Of a stretch of 64,000 bases of DNA, positions 1 through 6,433 are shown piece by piece. The DNA lies in contig NZ_JAENRR010000015.1 of assembly GCF_016612505.1 (NCBI RefSeq), forward strand, positions 1-64,000. The letters are read 5' to 3'. The notes beneath the pieces are model-generated. The model did no database searches and was not told the origin of the DNA. It saw nothing but the letters and a program-made list of their open reading frames with translations. The stretch is from Carboxylicivirga marina (GTDB taxonomy: Bacteria > Bacteroidota > Bacteroidia > Bacteroidales > Marinilabiliaceae). A program made the translations under genes and the position numbers. Numbering within the stretch: position 1 is the first letter of the stretch; every line of letters starts with the position of its first letter.

Positions 1-109
1 GTGTTTGGACACCTTGAAAATACTGATATTTCAGAAGATTCAAGGAACACTTATCCCTTTTTTATGAATAATTCAGGTTAGTGTTGATAAAGAAAGCCGG
101 AAAGCTGCT

Positions 110-1000
110 TTGGATAAAATGGCCAATTACTCCGGCAAAATGAACAAAGGAGAAAAAGTACTTAAACAATTTGCCGTCAACGTTAAAGCCGACAAAAAAT
201 ACAATGCAATACCTGAGATGCGTCAATTGGTTAAATTGTATCCTAAGAACATTTTTGCCAAAACAATGCTGGCATACAACCTTGGAGGTGAAAAAGAGAC
301 AAGACCTGAGGCATTAAGTATATTGGATGAATGCGCCAAATTGAATCCCAATGTGGCTTCTATTCACAATATTAAAGGCTATTTGTTACTAAGCGACAAA
401 GAATTTGACAAAGCTAAAGTGGCCTTTGACAAATACATTGAAATGGCACCAGACAAAGCCAATCCTTATGATTCAAAAGGCGATTATTTCATGGCTGTTA
501 ATGCCTATAATGAGGCAGCAAAAAGTTACAAAAAAGCGTGTGAGATAAATGATGAATTTACCATGTCGAAAACTAAAGCCAAGGAAGCCAAGTGGATGAT
601 GAAGCGTGAAAAAGTGGCATCAGAAGTAAAAGTGCTGGCAGACCAATTAGTGGCTGATTACAATTCTATGGACATGGCAAAATACACAAAGCACTATTTT
701 AGAGGACCCGAATTTTGTTTTGTATTGAATGGCAAGACAACAGAGTCGTACAGTGACTTTACAAAATCAGTTTTTGATAATCGTGAAAAGTACAAAGAAT
801 GGAAAGTTGAAGTGTTAGATGAAACCATTCAGATTCCTGCTGAAAACATTGCTGTCGTTTCGCAGGTTTTTAGTTATTCAGGTACTCCTATAGAAGGTGA
901 AACCTGGGGTGTAAAAGGCAACTTCACTACCGTTTGGCGTAACATTGATGGCAACTGGAAAGTAGTTGAGGCCATCAACACGAATCCATTAAAAGAATAA
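110..1000 (+). CDS. TPR protein with C-terminal NTF2/SnoaL-like domain, N-terminus missing
   Basis: About 296 codons with TPR-like helical repeats in the first 165 residues (for example the stretch around LLLSDKEFDKAKVAFDKYIE). A C-terminal alpha+beta region of about 120 residues ends in TTVWRNIDGNWKVVEAINT and resembles the SnoaL/NTF2-like fold that often follows TPRs in secreted Bacteroidota proteins. The frame stays open upstream to a stop at 65-67, but the only usable start before ATG 119 is TTG 110, and no signal peptide is present. A different frame is open from base 1 to the stop at 79-81. The gene therefore looks N-terminally truncated or frameshifted at the window edge. Role unknown; a cell-envelope protein is inferred from the domain types only. 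Confidence 0.6.
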   Translation: MDKMANYSGKMNKGEKVLKQFAVNVKADKKYNAIPEMRQLVKLYPKNIFAKTMLAYNLGGEKETRPEALSILDECAKLNPNVASIHNIKGYLLLSDKEFDKAKVAFDKYIEMAPDKANPYDSKGDYFMAVNAYNEAAKSYKKACEINDEFTMSKTKAKEAKWMMKREKVASEVKVLADQLVADYNSMDMAKYTKHYFRGPEFCFVLNGKTTESYSDFTKSVFDNREKYKEWKVEVLDETIQIPAENIAVVSQVFSYSGTPIEGETWGVKGNFTTVWRNIDGNWKVVEAINTNPLKE

Positions 1001-1008
1001 GCTATCGT

Positions 1009-1041
1009 AGACCTTAAGGTTTCGCAGCCTTAAGGTCTTTA
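1009..1041. terminator. Bidirectional terminator between convergent genes
   Basis: An 11-bp perfect stem (AGACCTTAAGG at 1009-1019 with its complement at 1028-1038) and an 8-nt loop, followed by T residues. It lies between the plus-strand TPR gene and the minus-strand amidotransferase and could serve both. Confidence 0.7.
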
Positions 1042-1051
1042 TGCAATATCT

Positions 1052-1756
1052 TTATTTCACAAAACCATCCAAAAACTTATACAGGAGCTTATTGGCCATA
1101 TTGTAGCCGTTAGTGCGTAGTTGCTCTATCGATTGTACAAAGGGCTTGCCTTTTTCCTGTTCCAATTCGCTGTGGCAATTTTCAATCATAGCGCTAATGG
1201 TACTTGGGTTAAACTCGAAGTGGCACTGGAATGCATAAACATTAGGTGCAAAACGAATAATCTGGCGAGGGCAGGCTGTGCTTTGTGCAATAATAACCGC
1301 CTCATCAGTTAAACCTGGCATATCGCCATGCCAATGGCCACAGGCAAATGTTTCGGGAAAATCAGCAAATAAAGGATCATTTTTTCCGGCCTCGGTTAAT
1401 GTAACCGGAAACAAACCTATTTCTTTGTTCGGACTGGCTATTGTAGTACCACCCATGGCATTGCTTATCAGCTGCGAACCCAGGCAAACTCCCAATACCA
1501 ACTTATTGTTTTCAACCGCCAGCCGAATTAATTGCTGTTCAGCTTCAGAGTTAAAATAAGAACATTCATCTGAAGTTGTACTGGGCGATTGCGGACCGCC
1601 CATTATCAGTAGTAAGTCAAAATGGCTACAGGTTTTTGGAAGTGAATCACCCAGATATAATCGTGTGTATGAACTTGAATGCTGATGCTTTTCAATCCAG
1701 CTTAAGAAAGCTCCCGGGCCTTCAAAAGCTTCGTGCATAATAATGTGAATGTGCAT
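1052..1756 (-). CDS. Class I glutamine amidotransferase family protein
   Basis: A 234-residue GATase-1 domain. Visible signatures are MGGPQSP near residue 52 (oxyanion region), the nucleophile elbow GVCLGSQ with Cys91, and the H-x-E pair in QCHFEF (His179, Glu181) that completes the Cys-His-Glu triad. The family hydrolyses glutamine or gamma-glutamyl bonds; stand-alone members such as the GMP-synthase-like YfeJ type have no confirmed acceptor. The longest frame starts at 1810, but its extra 18 residues overlap the upstream membrane gene; ATG 1756 gives a normal family N-terminus (MHIHIIMHEA). It starts one base after the stop of the upstream small membrane protein, so the two are probably co-transcribed. 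Confidence 0.85.
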   Translation of the reverse strand: MHIHIIMHEAFEGPGAFLSWIEKHQHSSSYTRLYLGDSLPKTCSHFDLLLIMGGPQSPSTTSDECSYFNSEAEQQLIRLAVENNKLVLGVCLGSQLISNAMGGTTIASPNKEIGLFPVTLTEAGKNDPLFADFPETFACGHWHGDMPGLTDEAVIIAQSTACPRQIIRFAPNVYAFQCHFEFNPSTISAMIENCHSELEQEKGKPFVQSIEQLRTNGYNMANKLLYKFLDGFVK

Positions 1757-1757
1757 G

Positions 1758-1964
1758 TTATTTGTTTGATAATAGTGATTTAAGAAATAAAACGATGCCG
1801 TAAAACGCACTTATAACAGCAAAAATAACAATTGTAAGCACTACAAATTCAAGTGCTGTTTGGTGCCAGTGTTCATACGGAAGATCATTGTCGAGCAGAT
1901 AGCCTAACGGTGTTATCGCTATAGCAATTAACAAGAATGCAATAAGATTACGTTTGTGTTTCAT
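1758..1964 (-). CDS. Small two-helix membrane protein
   Basis: A 68-residue protein with two hydrophobic segments (about residues 6-24 and 38-62) joined by a short polar loop, basic at both ends. I do not recognise a family. ATG at 1964 is clear and the stop abuts the start of the amidotransferase gene, so it is probably the first gene of a two-gene unit. The function cannot be given from sequence; an inner-membrane location is inferred. Confidence 0.6.
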   Translation of the reverse strand: MKHKRNLIAFLLIAIAITPLGYLLDNDLPYEHWHQTALEFVVLTIVIFAVISAFYGIVLFLKSLLSNK

Positions 1965-2029
1965 GGTAACAAGTTTGGCAGTGCTGTAATATAGTAGGGT
2001 AAAGATAGTTGCTTAGTTTATTTTATGAT

Positions 2030-2392
2030 TCACCTTGTTTTTCGTTTCTCCATTGAGGCATATTTAACAAGCATAACGACGGATATAATCATTGTTAAAA
2101 TAAAGAATAAAAGACCAATGAATAGTAATTGTTGCGCATCGCTACTAAATGTTGGAAATTCTTTGACCTCAGATATAAGAGCCAGCAACATATAGAAGCA
2201 TACAAAAATAATTATTGTTGGTATGAGAATGCCTGTAATACGATTTTGAAAGATTATCTGAAGTGTCAATATGCCAATAAGCACAATTGCTATTGGGTTA
2301 ACTATAATGCCTGCTGATAACCAATAAAATATTGTATAAGCAATAAGAATGTATTCCGGAAGTTGTTTAAGATGTTTTTTCAGGTTGGTCAT
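2030..2392 (-). CDS. Small four-helix membrane protein
   Basis: A 120-residue protein with four predicted transmembrane segments and a basic C-terminus (MEKRKTR). The longest frame reaches 2494 but its first 34 residues are low-complexity and AT-rich; ATG 2392 (MTNLKKHLKQLPEY) gives a typical amphipathic N-terminus before the first helix. No family is recognised. It faces the flavin redox operon divergently, with about 180 bp between them, so shared regulation is possible but not shown. Confidence 0.55.
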   Translation of the reverse strand: MTNLKKHLKQLPEYILIAYTIFYWLSAGIIVNPIAIVLIGILTLQIIFQNRITGILIPTIIIFVCFYMLLALISEVKEFPTFSSDAQQLLFIGLLFFILTMIISVVMLVKYASMEKRKTR

Positions 2393-2522
2393 GATAAATA
2401 TTTTTAAGCTTAGGTTATTAAATAACGTAAGTATTAGCTCATTAGTGTTTTTATTGTTATTCACAATAGTTATAATTAATAGATGCGGATTCATTTTTCA
2501 CATCTAATTAACAACTGTAACA

Positions 2523-2553
2523 TTGTCTGGGATGTTCCATTCTGCTATTTTTG
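2523..2553 (+). promoter_or_regulatory. Bacteroidota-type promoter for the flavin redox operon
   Basis: The -7 box TATTTTTG (2546-2553) fits TAnnTTTG, with TTG at 2523-2525, 20 nt upstream. Predicted transcription start is about 2560, giving a leader of roughly 16 nt before ATG 2576. Confidence 0.5.
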
Positions 2554-2575
2554 TCGCCTGTAAAATTGCATAAGC

Positions 2576-3742
2576 ATGACTCACACACTAAAAACGAATA
2601 GTATTTATAACTATCTCGTTATCATTTTACTTTTGCTGGCCGTGGCCATCAGGGGAGGGGCTAATTTCGATTGGCTCAAATCATCTGACCAACTGGTGTA
2701 TTCACTGGAAGATATGAAGGCCATTTATAAAGATGCGAATAGTATTAAAAAGCAGGCCGATAATAGTTTGGCAGTATTTGATGCCAATAATAAGCTGTTG
2801 GGATATGCTTTAGTTTCTGAAGAGTTGGATGCGCGATATTCTGGGTATGCGGGCCCGATACCAGTATTAATTGCCCTGAATATCGATAAAGAAGTTATTT
2901 CAACTACCTTATTGAAAAATGATGAAACTGGTGAGTTTCTCGATCATGTTAACGATACTAAATTACTAAGCACATGGGATAACATGCCCATGGATACGCT
3001 GCTTCTATCCGTTGAGGTTGATGCTGTTTCAGGAGCAACAAAGAGTAGTAAGGCCATTATACGTACAGTGCATTATACCATTGGAAATTACTTAGATGCC
3101 AAACACCAGCATGCAGGTATTTCTTTATTGCGAATTATCCAGCTATTGCTGATGGCCATTCTACTATTTCTGTCCTTAAGCATGCAGATAGGAAAGCGCT
3201 TTAAAAAGTTCTACGTTTATTATCTGGTGACCCTATTTTTAGTGATGGGGCTTTGGCTTAAAAAGATGTTGTCCATTGAATTATTCAATAATTGGTTGAC
3301 TAAAGGATTGCCCTGGCAGAGTAATTGGGAGCTGATTGCTATTTTAATAATTTCGCTTGCACTAACCATTTTAGGTCATAAAAAATACTATTGTACCTAT
3401 ATGTGCCCCATGGGAGCTTTGCAGATGCTTGTGTCAAAAGTATCTCCTTTTAAAAAGCGTCCGTTTAAGCTTAAGATTTCAGTTCTCAGCCTACAAGATA
3501 TTTATCTAAGTTTCATTTGGGTGAGCCTTATACTTGGCTTTACACTGCCACTCGCTAATATGGAACCATTTCTGGCTTTCTCCTATAAAGTGGCATCGTG
3601 GATAATGCTTGGGGTTGGAGGAATAATCATACTGCTATCGCTGTTTTTCAATCGCCCATGGTGTCAGTTGTGCCCAACTGGCTGTTTACTCGATAGTATG
3701 CCATCTTTTAAAAATGTAAATAATTATCGTCATGCGAAATAA
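2576..3742 (+). CDS. FMN-binding, NosR-like 4Fe-4S membrane protein
   Basis: A 388-residue membrane protein. Residue 1-25 forms a signal anchor. Residues about 60-170 are an FMN_bind domain carrying the flavinylation motif DAVSGATKS (Asp149 to Thr155), where ApbE-type transferases attach FMN through phosphoester to Thr. Then follow several transmembrane helices and two cysteine clusters, C273-x3-C277-P and C363-x2-C366-x3-C370-P-like, as in the NosR/PceC/YccM membrane ferredoxins. The expected role is electron transfer across the inner membrane from quinol or a cytosolic donor to an extracytosolic flavin. It overlaps the next gene by 11 bp, so translation is coupled. The family assignment is firm; the physiological acceptor is not known. 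Confidence 0.85.
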   Translation: MTHTLKTNSIYNYLVIILLLLAVAIRGGANFDWLKSSDQLVYSLEDMKAIYKDANSIKKQADNSLAVFDANNKLLGYALVSEELDARYSGYAGPIPVLIALNIDKEVISTTLLKNDETGEFLDHVNDTKLLSTWDNMPMDTLLLSVEVDAVSGATKSSKAIIRTVHYTIGNYLDAKHQHAGISLLRIIQLLLMAILLFLSLSMQIGKRFKKFYVYYLVTLFLVMGLWLKKMLSIELFNNWLTKGLPWQSNWELIAILIISLALTILGHKKYYCTYMCPMGALQMLVSKVSPFKKRPFKLKISVLSLQDIYLSFIWVSLILGFTLPLANMEPFLAFSYKVASWIMLGVGGIIILLSLFFNRPWCQLCPTGCLLDSMPSFKNVNNYRHAK

Positions 3743-4997
3743 AGCCAGCTTATTAAACGTGTTATTAGCCACCGTAGTGGTGGTTTTGGTTTATCAACTT
3801 GTTACACAAGAAAGGGCACCAAAAACTGAAACAATACAAAGTCAGACTGTAACGAATATTCCTGATAGCATTCCGTCAAAGATGGTGTCTGTTGGCCCAA
3901 AGGGACATATTCACCCAAAACCTGCGGTTGTGGTTGGCTCGTATAGTACCGAAGGCGAACCAAACATTATGACAGCTGCCTGGGCTGGTGTGGTTAACTC
4001 AACGCCCATGAGCATTGGTGTTTCTATTCGTCCTTCGCGAAAAAGTTATGACAATATCATAGCCACCAAGGCATTTACAGTGAATGTGCCGTCGCCTCAA
4101 TTTGTGGCGCATATGGACTATGCGGGTAATGTGTCGGGTTACGACGATGACAAATTTAAAACAATGGGCCTGACACCTGTGAAGGGTGATTTTGTAAATG
4201 CTCCGTACATTGGTGAGTTTCCAATTGCTATAGAGTGTGAAGTAACCGATATGATTGACCTTGGTTCGCATGTGCAGTTTATTGGAAAAGTTATCGACAC
4301 CAAGGTTGATAGTAAATACCTCAAGGCAAACAATGAGGTGGATATAGAACGTATTAACCCAATTATATTCGGAGGCGATTATTACTATGGATTTGGTCAG
4401 CGCTTGGGTCAACCATGGGATATTGGTAAGTTGTTTAAAGAAGGAGAGGCTCCCACTTATCAACCTTTAGCGCATGAGAATCCTACGCTGGCGAGTATTT
4501 ATAATCGAAAAAGTGTTCGGCATTATACTGATCAAAAAGTAAGCAGAGAGCAACTAAGAGAATTGGTAAAAGCAGGTATGGCTGCTCCAACTGCTGCAAA
4601 TAGGCAACCGTGGGCTTTTGTGGCAATTAGTGATCGCAGTATACTCGATAGTTTATCTGGCATATCACCTTATACCAAAATGCTAAAAGAGGCTACAGCA
4701 GCCATTGTAGTGTTTGGTGATATGAATAAGGCTCTAGAAGGGAAGGGACAGCCTTATTGGATTCAGGATTGTTCAGCTGCTTCACAAAATATATTGCTGG
4801 CAGCCGAAAGCATGGGTTTAGGCGCCGTGTGGACAGGTGTTCATCCTATTAAAGAACGGGAAGAGGTAGTGCGAAGAGTGCTAAATGCACCAGAGAATGT
4901 TATTCCTTTAAATGTGATAGTAGTAGGCTACCCAACAGGCGAAGATAAGCCCAAAGACAAGTGGGTGGAATCAAATGTGCATTGGGAGAAGTGGTAA
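3732..4997 (+). CDS. Membrane-anchored flavin reductase-nitroreductase fusion
   Basis: A 421-residue fusion. Residues 7-25 are a hydrophobic signal anchor with a basic start, so the body should lie outside the cytoplasm. Residues about 50-230 match flavin-reductase-like FMN-binding proteins (PKPAVVVGSY, NIMTAAWAGVVNSTP, RKSYDNI, NAPYIGEFPIAIECEV). Residues about 250-421 match the nitroreductase family (SIYNRKSVRHYTDQ, AAPTAANRQPWAFVAI, GLGAVWTGVHP). Both domains usually bind FMN and are normally cytosolic and separate. The overlap with the NosR-like gene suggests that this protein receives electrons from it. The substrate is unknown. Confidence 0.8.
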   Translation: MRNKASLLNVLLATVVVVLVYQLVTQERAPKTETIQSQTVTNIPDSIPSKMVSVGPKGHIHPKPAVVVGSYSTEGEPNIMTAAWAGVVNSTPMSIGVSIRPSRKSYDNIIATKAFTVNVPSPQFVAHMDYAGNVSGYDDDKFKTMGLTPVKGDFVNAPYIGEFPIAIECEVTDMIDLGSHVQFIGKVIDTKVDSKYLKANNEVDIERINPIIFGGDYYYGFGQRLGQPWDIGKLFKEGEAPTYQPLAHENPTLASIYNRKSVRHYTDQKVSREQLRELVKAGMAAPTAANRQPWAFVAISDRSILDSLSGISPYTKMLKEATAAIVVFGDMNKALEGKGQPYWIQDCSAASQNILLAAESMGLGAVWTGVHPIKEREEVVRRVLNAPENVIPLNVIVVGYPTGEDKPKDKWVESNVHWEKW

Positions 4998-5062
4998 AGT
5001 TTCACACGGTTTGGTAAGATGGGTTGTCTGACACAATCACATCATGTCTTAGATATTGGCAG

Positions 5063-5500
5063 TTAAATTGACTTCACTACTTCCCAATTTTCTATTTGAC
5101 CATCGATAACCTTAAATAATGGGTGTGGAGCGGGCTGCTTCACTAGAGAGACTTGCTTGTATAATTTGGGTTCCCTAAAGTTTAATTTAACAAGAAGATG
5201 CTTTAATTCGTATTGCATTTGCTCTTTGTTCACAGTCAAAGTAAGGTGTTCATCCCTTGGGATAAATTTTGTTTCATCAAAATGATATCCTCGCTTGTTG
5301 GCCTCATCAAAAACAAATTCAAGGTATTTGTCGATGTATTTAAGCGGATTGTTAGTGTGTTTGAATCGCTCCAGTTGTGGATGATTCGTATAGCCTTTGG
5401 TTTTGCCATTCAGTACTTTACGTGCAAGAAGGGTTTCGCGCCATAAGGCAACCAGTCCTTTTGTATCCAGATATTTTGGGTGAATTGACCAGATTCTCAT
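5063..5500 (-). CDS. Pyrimidine dimer DNA glycosylase (endonuclease V family)
   Basis: A 145-residue protein whose N-terminus (MRIWSIHPKYLDTKGLVALW) and following LLARKVLNGKTKGYTNHPQL are the hallmark of the bacterial Pyr_excise family related to phage T4 endonuclease V. These enzymes cleave the glycosidic bond at UV-induced pyrimidine dimers and then nick the abasic site, starting base-excision repair in the cytoplasm. Length and start fit the family. It is a single gene on the minus strand with no obvious operon partner. Confidence 0.8.
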   Translation of the reverse strand: MRIWSIHPKYLDTKGLVALWRETLLARKVLNGKTKGYTNHPQLERFKHTNNPLKYIDKYLEFVFDEANKRGYHFDETKFIPRDEHLTLTVNKEQMQYELKHLLVKLNFREPKLYKQVSLVKQPAPHPLFKVIDGQIENWEVVKSI

Positions 5501-5620
5501 ATTGTATGCTTTTTAGTCAACTAACTTTGTTGGAGGGTGTTTTGTTTAAATAGAATCATTCATTTTTAAACCAAAGTGTTAATGTAGGGTTCTGTAGGCC
5601 CTTAAAATTCAAGAAAATGC

Positions 5621-5725
5621 TTACGGAACACAAAATTGAAGCTACGGAAGTTCATTTAAGGTCTACGGAAGCCATTTTTAAACCTACGGAACATGAAAAC
5701 AGGTCTACGGAAATGAAAAAAAAGA
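5621..5725. repeat. Five-copy array of (C/T)TACGGAA phased at exactly 21 bp
   Basis: The octamer starts at 5621 (TTACGGAA), 5642, 5663, 5684 and 5705 (all CTACGGAA). Spacing is 21 bp every time, while the 13 bases between copies differ. The array is intergenic, all copies point the same way, and every frame is interrupted. Spacing of two helical turns puts all copies on one DNA face, as in iterons or arrays of binding sites. No known site is recognised. Confidence 0.85.
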
Positions 5726-5747
5726 GCGACTCTTTCGAATCGCTCTT
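5714..5747 (-). terminator. Rho-independent terminator of the RDD gene
   Basis: Read on the minus strand: an 8-bp stem AAGAGCGA (5740-5747 side) paired with TCGCTCTT (5722-5729 side), a 10-nt loop, then a run of eight or more T. It follows the stop of the RDD gene by about 20 bp and adjoins the 21-bp array. Confidence 0.85.
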
Positions 5748-5767
5748 AATTATCGTATATGTTTGGA

Positions 5768-6361
5768 TTATTTGACTTCTACTACCGTGGTATTGCTCCA
5801 GGCATCGTGCCAGCCTTTGCCGGCAAATAAAAAAGATAAACCATCGAATGGTACAATACGACAAAGCGAACGTATAAAAGCAGTACCAAAACTTGGCTTA
5901 TTACCATCTTCGTCAACAACTTTTGTTTTGGTTAATAGCTTGCCGATAGTTCTACCAGTTAAAGATTCCATTAAGGTATAGTAGATGATCGAAAGTAAAA
6001 TAAATACAAGGTTCTCGATTAGGCCCCCATTTTCTTCTAATCCATCAAGGGCATTTGGGTTTACGGCGGCTAAGTAAATTCCATATATCGTGGCAAAGAA
6101 CAATATCATTAGATACATAAATATTGTGTCAATGATGTAATTGACAAAGCGCTTACCTTTATCTACTTCCTGCACGTAGAGTTGATTGCGAATGGCGTCC
6201 ATCTCTGCTTTGTGCTTTAGTTCAGGGTCTTCTTTATACGTTGTGCACGATACCTCAAACTCTGCCGGATTGTTAGTTAAGCTACAAATGATTCCTTTGT
6301 GTGTGTCAAACTTCTGGTGTGTACAAGCTTTACAATACCTTAGTCGTTCCTGTCTGTTCAT
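5768..6361 (-). CDS. RDD family membrane protein with N-terminal cysteine motif
   Basis: A 197-residue protein. The N-terminus has a possible zinc-binding set (Cys10, Cys13, Cys26, Cys39 in YCKACTHQKF...ICSL...VSCTTY). It is followed by an RDD domain starting at KGKRFVNYIIDTIF, with two to three transmembrane helices and the GRTIGKLLTKTKVV signature near the second helix. RDD proteins are inner-membrane proteins of poorly defined transport or stress roles. The start at ATG 6361 is well placed and a strong terminator follows. The next gene upstream is the large secreted protein, 72 bp away on the same strand. Confidence 0.8.
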   Translation of the reverse strand: MNRQERLRYCKACTHQKFDTHKGIICSLTNNPAEFEVSCTTYKEDPELKHKAEMDAIRNQLYVQEVDKGKRFVNYIIDTIFMYLMILFFATIYGIYLAAVNPNALDGLEENGGLIENLVFILLSIIYYTLMESLTGRTIGKLLTKTKVVDEDGNKPSFGTAFIRSLCRIVPFDGLSFLFAGKGWHDAWSNTTVVEVK

Positions 6362-6433
6362 ATTTGATTGGTTAGAAAATTCTGTTCAAACAATGTACGT
6401 ATTAATGATGAATTAGGTTCTACGCTTTTTGAA

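Noticed and set aside
1121-1559. Plus-strand open frames inside the amidotransferase gene
   Set aside because: They lie opposite a gene with clear motifs, have no start context and no recognisable sequence.
5621-5725. CRISPR array
   Set aside because: The repeat is only 8 nt and spacers 13 nt; no cas genes in the window.
5652-5864. Minus-strand frame covering the 21-bp repeats with a seven-residue periodicity (SVDL, SVGL, SVDL)
   Set aside because: The periodicity comes from the DNA repeat; the frame overlaps the terminator and the end of the RDD gene and has no start context.
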